Shown here: in pieces, positions 24,041 through 35,775 of the stretch
Layout: each line of letters opens with the position of its first letter
Numbering within the stretch: position 1 is the first letter of the stretch
From: Aphelocoma coerulescens
Lineage: Eukaryota; Chordata; Aves; Passeriformes; Corvidae
Length of the DNA: 64,000 nucleotides
Assembly: GCF_041296385.1 (NCBI RefSeq)
Contig: NC_091020.1
Coordinates: forward strand, 35,295,001-35,359,000
Direction: 5' to 3'
Notes under the pieces: model-generated
What the model was told of the DNA's origin: nothing
The model's database searches: none
Seen by the model: only the letters and a program-made list of their open reading frames with translations
Program-made: the position numbers and the translations under genes

Positions 24041-24602
24041 CTCTTTTAATGCCATAGTTTTCCTCATAACTTTCAGGGAACCTTATCTCGTGTATGTGTT
24101 TGTTCAGCATAAAATCCACTGGTGGGCAGGTTGTCCTCTCCCATATCGGAGTGTTTGCCGGGATGAAGGCGCTCCTGGGGCCGCCTCCACCAACAAAATT
24201 AATTGAACCTGAATTTGGGATCTGCTTTTCCCACAGTATCTCGATCCCGGCTGGAGTCAGGAACCCCCAGTCATCCCCCATGGGAACTCCCTCGCAGGAA
24301 AATTCTCAGCACAGCTCCTCAATGAAGGAGGCTGAGTGTCTTCTGATAAATCTTGGATAAGCATCTGCTTGTGATATCCTTCCAAAAACTGGAAATATTC
24401 GTCTTGCTCCACACTGAGCCATTCCAGCAGTTCGTGGAGCAGTACTGCTGATGAACTTCGGCGGACTCGAGAGGTTGTGTCTGACCTCGATTTAGAGTCA
24501 GGCTTAGAGCTGTAGTGAAAGATCCTGCACTTGACATCACCAAATTGTTTCACAAACCCAAATGCTGTTAATTTTTCTGGTGATTTCCCAGGCTTGTGCA
24601 AA
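24041..24602 (-). pseudogene. Coding-like segment of unknown family, frameshifted
   Basis: On the minus strand one frame is open from 24602 to 24257 and a second from about 24305 to 24030, overlapping by roughly 45 bases. The first translates to a polar sequence containing FGFVKQFGDVKCRIFHY, an S/R-rich patch and LLHELLEWLSVEQDEYFQF. The second contains DDWGFLTPAGIEILWEK and an FVGGGGPRSAFIPAN stretch. Composition is unlike the chance frames around it and CpG is more frequent than in the flanks. A single frameshift plus one stop would explain the break. The segment is bounded by acceptor-like 'cctacag' and donor-like 'agag/gtaaag'. I do not recognise the family. It could be a decayed exon, a retrocopy, or a real exon with a sequencing indel. 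Confidence 0.35.
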
Positions 24603-25937
24603 CTGTAGGATATTCTTCTGCCTGCTCTTCAGCCCCATTTGAGGGCTGGCACAGGGACAAGCCCCTTGCTACCCTTTAAACTCTTGATGTAGCAGTTCTG
24701 GGACCACCAGGAATGGGAATTTTATATCAAACCTAACTGCTTTTCACTCTCCTCACAGGATGCCAGTGCAGGTTTGAGTCTTGCTTTCCCTCTCCCTCCC
24801 AGAGGCAACCCTACTCTTTCTCCCACTTCCTATTCCCTGTGTTCTGGGTCATTCCTGGGTTCATTCATTCCATAGGTTTCATTCCTGTTTAACACACACT
24901 TTGGGAAGGGAAGAAAAATGTGCACTGAGACATAAACTGCTGTCCTTCATCCGAACATCCCTGTCTGGCTCTGCTGCACCCACCTCCTCCAGCTCCTCCC
25001 TGCCCCCAGCTTTCCCAAACCTGCTGGGTGGCTTCAAACAGTCTCCTTGTATCCATCCCATGTTTAAAGACTTCTCTGAAAATAGGTGAACTCCTCTAGC
25101 AAGTAACCTGCTGGAGGAGCCTGTCAAGGGCTGGCTGTACACACTTCAGTCTCGGCAAGAATCAAAGTAAAATGAGGAGAGTCTCACAGAAAAGGGTTAC
25201 AGAGAGTTTCACGTATTTTGCAGCCTTTTCATGGCTTAAATTACACTTCCCCTTGTTCTAGTTTTAAAAGGCAGAACAGAAAAGTTAATTTTAACACTGA
25301 AAAATGAAGGCTCTTCAATTATTTATAACATTAAAATGTACAAATGTTTGATCAATGAACTTGAAAAAAACATGCAACTACAAAACCCATTTCACAGTGT
25401 TCTAAAGTTCATGTGGCAGAGATAGAGAAGTGAAATGATTATTAACAGACGAAGAGCAGCATTTTAATAACATTCGAGCTGTAATAATGAGGCTGACAAA
25501 AGCAAGGGAATTCAAAGCCAACACTGATCTGACGCTCCCTCCTTAACACATAGACTGTGCCTAATTTTGTGGAATGTGAGGTATTGTAAGAAAATTGCTC
25601 TCGTGCCGGAGACCCCCTCGGTGTGGTGCCCAGTGGGGTGGCAGCAGGATGAGGTACCTTTTGTTTTTAGGACTTTATTATTTTATGCTGGAGTGTTTTG
25701 AGTAAATACACAGCTGTGTTTTCATCTTTTTTTTTTTTTCCTCAAGCTTTACCATCACCATTAATAATAGTGGAAACATCTCTTTTTTTTCTCTCGTAAA
25801 AACACGGAAATAGGACATTTCCCATGAAGCAGCAAGAGGTGAGAGCAGTGTGGCAGGCAAGCATCTGTAAAGGGATTATGGATCACTCCAACACCAAAAT
25901 CCTTGGCCAGATATTGGGATGAACCTTGTGACACCCG

Positions 25938-26158
25938 GATCATGGAATGACTTGGGTTGGAAGGGACCTTAAAGCTCACCTTCCAGTGTCCAAGGTCACC
26001 CCAAGCCCTGTTTGACCTGTTCTTAGACCCTTCCAGGGATGGAGCAGCCACAGCTTCTCTGGGCAACCTGTGCCAGGGTCTCCCCACCCTCACAGGGAAG
26101 GATTTCTTCCCATTATTAAACCTAAATTCCCCCTCTTTCAGTTTGAACCCAAATCATT
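25938..26158 (-). mobile_element. CR1 LINE 3' end
   Basis: Minus-oriented CR1 copy: 'gatcatggaatgacttggg', 'ttggaagggaccttaaagc', 'agggatggagcagccacagc', 'ctctgggcaacctgtgcc' and 'cctctttcagtttgaa'. A short piece of the usual 'tgcccatggcagggacacc' block is missing, so it has a small internal deletion. Confidence 0.92.
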
Positions 26159-27664
26159 GCTGTTTTCCTGGAAATCATGGTGCAGGAATAAAGAGGGGTT
26201 ACAGTGAGCATGAGGCTTGTCCACAGCTGTCCACACCCCCTTCCAGTTTGGGAGTGAATTGTCTGGAAGCTACTCCAACTTCCTTGGCTCCTGGTGCCTT
26301 CACCCCTGGGTCTGCTCTCCAAGGGCCTGACAGCTGGGAAGGGCAGGTGGTGTCCTTCCTTCACACTAACAGGATATTTTTGTTGGATAGGTACACAGGT
26401 TTTCTTACAAAAAGAAGTTTATTTTCCAAAGACCTTCCCTTCCCAGGAAAACAAACACGGTGTGATCAGCCAACTGCACTACTGCAATAAATCCCGTTTG
26501 TGCAGTGCTCTTCCGAGATAAATGGTTATTCTTTGGGAGATTAGGCTGCCTCTTACGCAACAGCAAACTGAAAACTCTGTTTTTACTGCACTATAGCAAA
26601 ACTGTGATGTTTGTAAGCAAATTTCCAAATGGGAAGGGGCATGTGGATACTACGTGTGGAGTGGAATGCAAGGAAAAGGGTTTATGACACTGAAACCTGT
26701 ATTTATGTCCTTGTAAAGGTAAGAAAATTATACTTAGAAGGTGGCAAGCCTTGTCTCTGGTTTGTTAGAGGGAAGGAAGGGCTTCCCTGGCTCTGCCAGT
26801 GCAGTAAGGGACCCTCCCACCTCTTCCCTTCCCTGGCCTGACTTAGGAAGGAGAGTTCTGGGATGGGAGAGGTGAGACCAGGGGAGAGGTCAGACAGAGC
26901 TTCTCTGCTTTTGGGGTGTTTCCCTCACCTTAACAAAGGTGACTGAGGAGAGAAAGTCCAAGCTGACCCCCTTGGTGACCATGCAGCCAAGCCAAGGTGC
27001 AGCCAAGGGAGCCTGGGGCTGTCCCTTGGGGTGGCCACTGTCCCTGCCCAGGGACCAGCTGCCCTTCCCTGAGCTGCTTCCTGAAAATCAAGAGCCCGAC
27101 CTTCATGTCTTGGTCCTGCAGCTTCTAATTATGCCCTGCACAAGGCCTTAGATGTGAAGTCTGCTGCAGAAGCAGGACGGTGACGACGATGAAAGGGAGC
27201 AACATCAAAAGTGTCAGGAAGAGGGGAAGGCAACGCCATATCAGTGGTGAAGCCACATGCATATTCCAATTTGCTATGTGACTGTGGTACTAATTTGGAG
27301 GCGGAAAAAAATCCGATTACACGCGGAATGGCATCCACACAGTGCCTCAGGAATAGGCAAGTGGAGAGTTTCCTAACGGGGGAGTCGCGTGCTTATTGAA
27401 TCTGCTCTTAACAAGCAAATAAAGTATAATTAGGGCTCATTAGGAGTGGAGGGAGGGCTGCAGTCACCCTGGCAGGATTCACAGGGAGGAAATAAGGCCA
27501 CAGCACTTACATTGGGGTGGGAATGAGGAGGGAAGGGTAAGTGCTGTCCTCACGCATCCCAATCCAAGAGGATGGACTGTGTGGTTTTTGCTCTGGTGTC
27601 ACAGCATCTTAAAAACACAGAAATGATCTGAAGGAGGGAAGCAAAAAAAAAAGGAAAGTTACAA
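26159..27664. other. Unique non-coding stretch
   Basis: No gene or transposon is recognised. The part 27140-27430 is somewhat richer in CpG and has an unusually even composition, with open frames on both strands (27129-27338 minus, 27211-27399 plus), but no family is recognised. It could be a conserved non-coding element; that is only a guess. Confidence 0.45.
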
Positions 27665-27798
27665 AAATTCTATTAATAAAATTTAGGAGATTAATAAGTC
27701 TTAGTATTACATATAAAAATTGGCATTAAATATTTAGAAATTCTATTAATAAAATACTAGATTAATAAAGCCTAATATTAAATATAAAAAATTTATTG
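27665..27798. repeat. Tandem duplication, two units of about 73 bp
   Basis: The block starting 'aaattctattaataaaat' at 27665 recurs at 27738 with the same downstream order: 'attaataa', then a 'cttagtatta/cctaatatta' variant, then 'atataaaaa'. The two copies are diverged at a handful of positions. The sequence is AT-rich with no coding potential. Confidence 0.75.
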
Positions 27799-29821
27799 GG
27801 TTCAGCTCGGCAACTTTGTAGTGTGAAAACCATGGTGAGAGTCCTGCCAGTCCTTTCTTGTGACCGTGGCCATAGTTTGGAGGTGCAAGAACAGGACATT
27901 CAGAGTTGGGATGACTGACCAGGCAGTCTGCTTGGGAATGAGCAGGAACACGGCCTGATCCATATGGGATCCTGGGAAGACCTGACCTTTGCTCTCTGGA
28001 AAACAGCTAAAATACTCTTTGATGTGATGCAGGTTGGCAACATAAGGAGAATAAGGCTGTTTCCTAACTTGGAAGTTTGGGGATCTGTGGAAATTTGTGT
28101 ATCCTGATATTTTTGAACTGACCTGGCACATCCACAGTGTTAATAGGAATTAATTTTGCCCCTGGATAACAAAGGTGTGGTTGGACTTTCCAGACTGGGG
28201 GAGATGGACCAACACCAGGGCTTGGGTCTGGCCTCTTGCAGTACAGGAGGGATGTGGGATGCTGTAGGATTGGGCATGCTCAGGCTTAGACTGGAATAAA
28301 AGATGGGATTTAGATGTGAAAACATTTCAAATGGCAAAAATTAAATTTTGCAGAAATTATGTGGAAGAGGAGGTGTTATCTAAAATTATCCAAATCTTTC
28401 CAAGCATAGTTTCTTACTTAAATTTCTTACCCATATGGCTTTTTTTTTGGATCAGTGTTCTTAATATCTTCTTCCAGTACAATGTAAACTCCCATCACTG
28501 ATGATGTTTTCAGAGATTTTTTTGCCCAGTTAGAAAAATCAGTGCTTTTTACTTCTGCTCAGTGTTTACAGCAAATGGTAAAACTGTGTTTAAATTAAGA
28601 TAAAATATTAAAATTAATATTCATTGACTTTTATGTTTCATTATCATTAGAAATTAAGTTTATTCCTGGGTAAACAGTTTATAGCAAGTTATAAATATTT
28701 TCTGTTGACCTATTAACTGGTTTAATATATTATGAAGTTATTGACAGTTGCAGTAAAATTTATAAACAGCTATTAAACCTTTTAACATACTCAATGTGTC
28801 TAAGTCTCTATTACACAGAGAAATGATTTTTTAAAGATAATCTTCTCCTGATATTAAATTCCTCCAAGATTTTAATATATTGTCAAAGTTTATGGGTCAT
28901 AAAATAAACCTAGAGCTTACAAAAAAATTTACACAAGGATATTATTTAAGAAAAAGGACACGGAAGTTTTAGTGCAGTAAGAATGATGATATAAGCCACT
29001 GAAACATATAAAAGTACATACCAAATACTATGTTAAAATAACATTAAATGTCTTGTATAAATCCACAAGTCAAGGTTTCAGGGTTTTTACAGTGCCTGAC
29101 TCTCTTATTGTTGTGTCTAGATAATGACACCCTCTCGGTGCAGCACTTAGAAAAGCTCATTTTTGATAGATGTAAAAGCATGAAATAACGATAGACCAAG
29201 AAATCCTAATTTGGAATTCCCTGATAATGTAAGGTTAGGGCCCATACTTCGTGGGCCTGATTCCACAATGTATTACTCCATCCTGAGCCCAATGTAAATC
29301 ATTGAAAATCAATAAAAATGGGTCAGCTGGCTGGTGTAAATTGGGCTGCCGTCATTACAGGCCATGGATGGATGCCAGTTTACACCAGCTGAGAAATTGG
29401 CCAGGTGCAGTTATATCTGTGTAAAGCTGTCAGAACTCAGTGATTCATCAGCAACTGCACATTTACTGCACATTTCTCCGTTTCCTTTCCATATATATCC
29501 GTATTTAAAAGTTGGGTGGTTCGACACTGCCCTTGAAAGAAGAGTGATGTCTCCTAAGCTGATCCACAGGCAATAGGAGCAGCTCGTTTCTCTCATTAGC
29601 AGGCACTGCGGGCTGGGTGGAGAAGTGTCTGAGCTCCTGTGCTGCTCCTGCTGCAGGGTCCTCCAGGTCCAGCTGGAGGGATGACGTCCAAGCTAGGGCT
29701 GCACCAGGAGGGTGCCTTTCCCCTGTGTGTGTCTGTCACCTGTGCCTGGAAGCAGCAACGGGATAAAACTGCATCCAGAGAGCCAGAGGAGCAGCGTGGA
29801 CACCTCAGGAAGTAGAACATA
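27799..29821. other. Unique stretch with an AT-rich core
   Basis: No gene is recognised. From about 28545 to 29060 the sequence is strongly AT-rich with many short TTAATA and TATAAA motifs and almost no open frame. Such sequence can act as a matrix-attachment or late-replicating segment, but no defined motif supports a particular role. Confidence 0.5.
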
Positions 29822-29996
29822 AAACACTGACGCAGGCTGCCTAGAGAGGTGGTAGATGCTCCATCCTGGAAGTGTCCAAGGCCAGGCTGGACAGGCCTTG
29901 GAGCAACCTGGTCTAGTGGAAGGTGTCCCTGCCCACATAAAGGGTTGGGTTTAGATGATCTTTGAGGTCCTTCCAACGCAACCCAGTCAATAATTC
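29822..29996 (+). mobile_element. CR1 LINE 3' end
   Basis: Plus-oriented CR1 3' end: 'caggctgcctagagaggtgg', 'tccatcctggaagtgtcc', 'aaggccaggctggacagg', 'agcaacctggtctagtgg', 'aaggtgtccctgccca' and a degraded tail 'aacccagtcaataattc'. It is 5'-truncated and inactive. Confidence 0.92.
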
Positions 29997-32900
29997 CGCA
30001 TCCTCACAGCACGTGTGCTTTGTACCTCATGGATCTACCAAGGTTAAGCTGAGGAGATCCTGCTGCCAGCCCTGGCTCTGCTGCCTGGTCTGAGGTGAGG
30101 GACAGCCCACGGTTCACCTTTCCAGCAGGCTTCTTCTCCCACCATTTTTTGAAGCTAATGAGGTTCTCCATAACTGTAGGCCCACAAATGAAGTGCTCCT
30201 GAAGATGGAGAAGATGGGGGATCACTTCCGTGTCCACTTGCCTCTCTCAGAGGAAATATCCCAAGAAATGAGGAATAGTGGAGAAGTGTGATAGTCACAG
30301 GTAAAACCAAGAGGATGGCCATGATGAAAGGGCTCAGAGAAGACACTCTGCTTCTCTGTTGACGTCAGCTCATCCATGTACTTTGGGTGTCCCCCCTTGA
30401 GTGAGAGTGCTCCAGATCCCTCAGTGAACAGAGCACACGCTCCAGTTTAACTGAGGTCCTGCAGGACCATCAACTATCACTAAAAGCAGTAAAACCCACA
30501 GGATGTTTTTGGTGTTATGAATTCTTTGCAAGCTGGGGCTTTGCCTGGTGGGTTTTCCACCCCACAGATGGGGTCCTCATGGGTCCTCTCCTGGAGGGCC
30601 AGAGCCACCCAGGTGCCAGGATCTTGGTGGGGCTGGAATCAGAGCTGGCTTGCCTTGTGCAAGCATGGATTATAACTGACGTGACTTTGTGGTTTCCTAT
30701 CTCAGCTTTGAAATCTAGTAAACTCACAAAAGCTACTGTAGAGTTCAGAACAAACACAGGGGGTATGTTTAGTTATTTGTTTTTGTAGTAAAATAAAATA
30801 TTTATTATACACAGACACCTACTGTGAACAGAGGGTAAGGCCACTGTGTTTTATCTCTAGGGTGTCATGTTTGACTTCCATTAGGGATGTATTATAGACC
30901 TGTGGGTTTTCATGAATTCAGAAAGTCCACTTTGAACACTGATTTCAAAGCCTACAGGGGGTGTGAGGAATGTAAGAACACTGCTTCGTAGCAAGGAACC
31001 TGTTGCATCTAACAAACACCTTGCGTTTGATAAGTCAGAGTTGAGGCAGGCTATAAAGAAGCTCTTATTTTTAATTTTTTTTCTTCCTTAGCATGATTTT
31101 AAAGGAAGATTTCCTATTGTTTGCCTTGTAACTTCAGCCCATCTGAAAGCTCAAGGTGAAGACAATGAATGAGCTCCTGAAAAATGCACCATTACATCAG
31201 CATACTTTTCCCATTTTTCCCTAATTCCCTCCCAATGAATCATACAGGAGGAGAAAACGACCTCAGCGATCAGGTGGATACCGATCCATCTCCGTAATGC
31301 CTCTCACATTAATGGTGCTGTCCAAAACTCTAAGTGCCACTTGTGGGTGATGTGTGGAGGGGCTGTGGGAGGAGTGTGGTGCTGGGGGAGCCGGGTCTGC
31401 CAGCCCCACACCCCCCACATCACCCTGGGATGGATGGTGAGGGTTGGCCATGAGGAGCAGCTCGTGGAGCTCAGGGCTGTGCTCCCCACAGCTCCTGAGC
31501 AGCCTTTGGGCTCAGCAGTTCATGGCAAGTGGGAGCATTCCCACATTCTCACAGCACAGGAGGTGATGTGGGGCCACCATCTCCATTGAGGGGTTGGAGA
31601 CAGCAATGGGAAGGTGGAGAGGCTGTCAAGGAATCTGCTGTGAAAGAGTGAAACCTTCAGATGGGATTTTTCTTCTCCCTTCTGTCCCTGTTCCTGTCTG
31701 TGACTGGACAGCCAGGGAAGGATGTGTCCCCTTCTCTTCAGACCTGTGTATCTCACCTTAAACAACACAACACTGCTGACAACATGTGAAATGAAAACCC
31801 CTGAAGGACAGACATCCGTGCCTCGCTCTGCACGTGGACCCACGCAAGGCATTTGTGTTTTGTCACAGCCACCAAATTAAAAAAAAAACAAAAATGCTGA
31901 GGCTTTGTGAAGTAAATGCAGGAATCAAAATCAAAGCTCTTTTGATTTAGCTCCTCCAGATGAGGAGTATTGGTAAGTTTTGAACGTTCATTCATTCCCT
32001 CGTTCTTCATTGTGTTTACTGCTGGCTGTGGAGGGAATGCACGTGGATTTGTTTCCATAATGATTTCATGGAGAGGTCAAACCCCACTGAATCCAGATAA
32101 GTGCAGGAGCCAGCAGGGTCCTTCCAAGCATCGAAAAAGACTTGGCACTGCTGACTTTTTCACTGTGAGAAGGTCAGTGCAAGACATCACAGTGCCTATT
32201 AGTCTGAGCAAAACTGGGGCTGGAAAATGTGTGGTAAGAGAAAGTAAGTCTAGAAATACTCTTGCTAAGGCTAAATCCTACTACTAACAAGACTCCGTTC
32301 CTAATTATACCTTCAGTTCTGCTCTACTGACGTTATTTTGACACAGGATAACGTGCTCATAAGAACTTAATTCTCATTTTTCAGTCGATAAGAGTGTTTA
32401 TGGGCTAAGTCTTGCCCAGCACCATGTTAAAAATACCTTTAAAGCCAGCCAGTTGGGATAGAACAGCAGCAGCTGTTTGGTACAGTAACCAATGGACAAA
32501 ATTATTTCCTTGGATCCAAATAAAATTTCAATGGGAATGAGAAAGCAGTTGAGTTAGGCATTGCCTCTGTTTTGTTTTGTTCTGTTTTGCTCTTCCTGGG
32601 GATTTTACATCAAGGATGCTGCCATTACACTCAGTAGTAAAATTCCTGTTGGCACTGTGGAAGCCAAAGTTTCACCTCATTCCGGCAAACTGCATCACAC
32701 AGAGTTTTTAGTAGGGTGAGCTCACCCTTGGAAAACACTCTGGGTCCTGCTGCCCATTACTGGGATTTTCACCCTCCATCCAAGGTTGTTCAGGCAGCAC
32801 AGGGCTCTTCCCAGGTCCCCCCCGCAGCACTAATGCCTGGAGAGGGAGGTGAGCAGCAATAGTCATGGACAGTAAGTCCCGACTTGGTTCTGTGCTTCCT

Positions 32901-33718
32901 GTTCCACTTGAATTCAACCATTAAATCTGAACTTCCAGTTCAAATTAAATATGTCATGACCAATGTCAGATATATGGACAACTTCAGAGTGGAATAACCC
33001 AAGGCAATCTGCTCTGATCGTATCATGCCTTAAGTCTCGGACTAAATCCAGGGGGAATTTAATAAAATAGCTCAGTCAAGCATTGATCTTTCTTGATGGT
33101 TTTTTTCCTTCCTTTCTAATGGTCTTCTTACACACATTGCCCTCACTTCCCTCTTGGAAAACAACACAGTATCATAGAAGAATAATCCAAAATATTTCAG
33201 CACCGCAGCTATTGTACCTTTGCTATTGACCTCCTTTCCAATCTCTCATTTGATGGCAGGGGTGTAGGATGACAGAATTAAATGATTTTGTTTCTCTCCC
33301 TCTCTGCCCATGCTACATTTGGTACATAAAGTGAATGAAGTATTGTAAAATGGGATGGTAGTACTGCAGGAAAAACTGTGTGGTGTTGCACTGTTCTCCA
33401 GAGCTATTGTAAGCAGAGCCTGAACATCCTTTTAGAGGATATTGTACAGCTCTGTTTGTCCATCCCTGGCACTGTAGTGGAAAACCAAGCCCAGCACATC
33501 CTGAAAATCCAAGTGGGTGAGGTGGAGATGAAGGACTGGTGGTGCATCACAGGTTTGCAAGCAGGGGACAAGGGAACAGCCGTGGGATGCAAGTCCTGAG
33601 GATGCTCAGAGAATGGGACATTAGCATGTAATAGACTCCTAAAAATACTATGATTTATGCCCCTTTTAGGATATAACACTATATTTAGGTGGATGATATA
33701 AGTGCATGTAGTTCATAA
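29997..33718. other. Unique non-coding stretch
   Basis: No gene or transposon is recognised. A perfect palindromic CRE-type octamer (TGACGTCA) lies at 30360-30367. A 22-base microexon-like signal at 31951-31972 and a TTTTG repeat at about 32568-32590 are also present. Open frames of up to 110 codons near 31263-32287 overlap on both strands and look like chance. Confidence 0.5.
31951..31972 (+). other. Microexon-like splice signal pair (22 nt)
   Basis: A 22-base segment follows 'cttttgatttag' and is followed directly by a consensus 'gtaagttt' donor. The acceptor pyrimidine tract is short, so this is weaker than the candidate at 23351-23363. No host gene is recognised. Confidence 0.15.
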
Positions 33719-33985
33719 GTTCATGTAGTGATAGGACAAGGGGAATGGCCTTGAGCTGAAGGAGGAGGGGTTTTGATCAGAGATTAGAAAGAAATTGTTC
33801 TCTGTGAGGGTGCTGAGGCCCTGGCACAGGGTGCCCAGAGCAGCTGGGGCTGCCCCTGGATCCCTGGCAGTGCCCAAGGCCAGGCTGGACATTGGGGCTT
33901 GGAGCAATCTGGGATAGTGGGAGGTGTCCCTGCCCATGGCAGGGGGTGGAATGGGATGGTCATTATTCATTCCATGATTCTATAT
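33719..33985 (+). mobile_element. CR1 LINE 3' end, young subfamily
   Basis: Plus-oriented CR1 copy of the same subfamily as 15034-15412. It begins in the 'catgtagtgataggacaagg' block and runs through 'gaaattgttctctgtgaggg' and the 'ctggatccctggcagtgccc' diagnostic block to a clean 'ttccatgattctat' tail. It appears complete at its 3' end and lightly mutated. Confidence 0.95.
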
Positions 33986-35502
33986 CATAATATCTGGTAG
34001 AATATAATTTATACCAGTCTTACAAAATATTTATGTTAATTTTACTCATCAACTTCTAATATTTAATATAGAAACTGATAATCAACACTTTTAGACGGAG
34101 CAAAAATTGCAGTTAACTCTACTGTGAAAATTCCTGGGAGTGTTGTCATTGCTGCTGTAGTGCATGAGCTGCTCTCCTTCCTCACCTCTCTCCCCATCAT
34201 TTTGCTTTGAAAAAAGTTTTACTGCAATGCTAAAGGAGAGCATCACAGTGTTGTTACCTCTGGCCTACCCAGGTGTTCCCAGGGAGAAGCAGAAGGACAG
34301 AGCTGGGTTTGGGACCAGGGGACAGTTTGCTGACAGTGAAGGTCTTTACTGGAAACCCACTGCAGAAACAGTGGCAAAAACCTGTCCCAGTGCATTGATG
34401 GCAGAGCTTAACATTCACATAACATCCAGAAAAAAAAGCGCTGCACTGTTGTATGACTTTGCTTTAAAAATGAGTCCTTGGGTAAGATCCCCATCCGATT
34501 TGAGACCCTTGCAGGATTTGGAAGAGTTTCAAATAAAATTAAAAGAAAAACAAAGCTCAGGCTCCTGAGACTGCTCCACTACATACTGATGAGTGAGTGT
34601 GAGGGTATGTTTTGTCTCTAAAGAAAATAGCAGAGCCTATAGCAGTCAAGATAGTTAATAAGCATGAACATAATTTTGAATCATCCTAGCTCTGGTTTGC
34701 CATGACCTCTGCAACTCAGCTCTGAATAAAAAGGTAAAAAAAATATTCCCTTAATGCCAGCTACACACCAGAAAAGATACTTAAACTCAGCAGATTTGAA
34801 AATCACAGGCATGTCTTGTTTGTCATGATGATGCTGATTGACTTTTTAATTTTATTTTATTAATTATAAAATAGAACTTTTTTTCAGGAATCTAGAAAAA
34901 TACTCGTTCTCTCCCAAAAGATGCAATGCATGCACTCATCAGGAAACACGGGCAGATATAATATAAGAAGTCTTCTATTCAGTGTTTGAAAGCTTTGCCT
35001 TGTTTCATTTCCCTCTAAATTTTATCCCTTGCACGTGTCTTCCCTTGCTGGGAAGTGGTTAATGCACAATCTGATTTTGTATTTTCACAACAACAAAATG
35101 TTCCTGCTCTCTCTCAGAGCTCTCCTCACCACCTGATCAGGCTGCACAGGCTTCCCTTTGCCCTGCCCATGCCATCTGGGGAGTCCAGAGGAGTTAGGAA
35201 AAGGAAGGGAAGGATCGTTTTGGAGTACGGATGGTTTGTGTGCCCCTGGCCATGCCCTGTTCCACCTCAGCTGCCATCCTACTCACCCATGTGTTTTCTT
35301 TCCTGCTCACTCATCCTACTGAGGGGGCTGTGGACTCCAAACAGCCCAGCAGAGACACCTCTCCTGCCTGTATTGACCCATTCTGTCTGTCACTTTGCTT
35401 TGTTTGCACAGCAGTAGATTAATTTAAAATTTCAAACCCTGAAGTTTAATTGAAGTTAGGCATTTTACTGTCTCTTCTCTCCAAATACTGACCTTAAATC
35501 TT
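33986..35502. other. Unique non-coding stretch
   Basis: No gene or transposon is recognised. A 134-codon open frame at 34164-34568 plus has no domain signature. AT-rich parts flank it on both sides. Confidence 0.5.
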
Positions 35503-35775
35503 AGAATCACAGAATTATTTTGGTTGGAAAACCCAGAAAAGTCATTGAGTCCAACTCTTCCCCAGCACTGCTAAGGCCACCATTGCCCCATGTCCCCAAG
35601 TTCCACATCCACATGGCTTTTAAGCCCCTCCAGGGATGGGGACTCCACTCTGGGAAGCTGAGCCAGGGCTGGACAACCCTTCCCATGAAAGAAATTTTCC
35701 CCAAATCCAATCTAAAACCTCCCCTGCTGTAACTTGAGACCATTTCCTCTTATCCTATTGCTCCTCAGGTCCATC
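35503..35775 (-). mobile_element. CR1 LINE 3' end (second subfamily)
   Basis: Minus-oriented CR1 3' end: 'agaatcacagaattattttgg', 'agtccaactcttccccagc', 'gctaaggccaccattgcccc', 'ttccacatccacatggcttt', then 'gggatggggactccac' and 'ccatttcctcttatcctatt'. It belongs with the copies at 17624 and 43386 rather than with the 15034 group. What follows from 35776 to about 35960 is not clearly CR1. Confidence 0.9.

Larger units (their letters stand above)
17781..25937. other. Longest stretch without CR1; mostly unique sequence
   Basis: About 8.2 kb free of recognisable CR1. Most of it shows no gene. It contains an AT-rich part around 20650-21430, T18 at 23465-23482 and T13 at 25727-25739. Low density of young repeats can mark a functionally constrained region, but only alignment to other birds could show that. 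The microexon-like signal and the coding-like segment inside it are listed separately. Confidence 0.5.

Noticed and set aside
30360..30367. Perfect CRE octamer TGACGTCA
   Set aside because: One perfect 8-mer is expected by chance in about 65 kb; there is no promoter or gene nearby.
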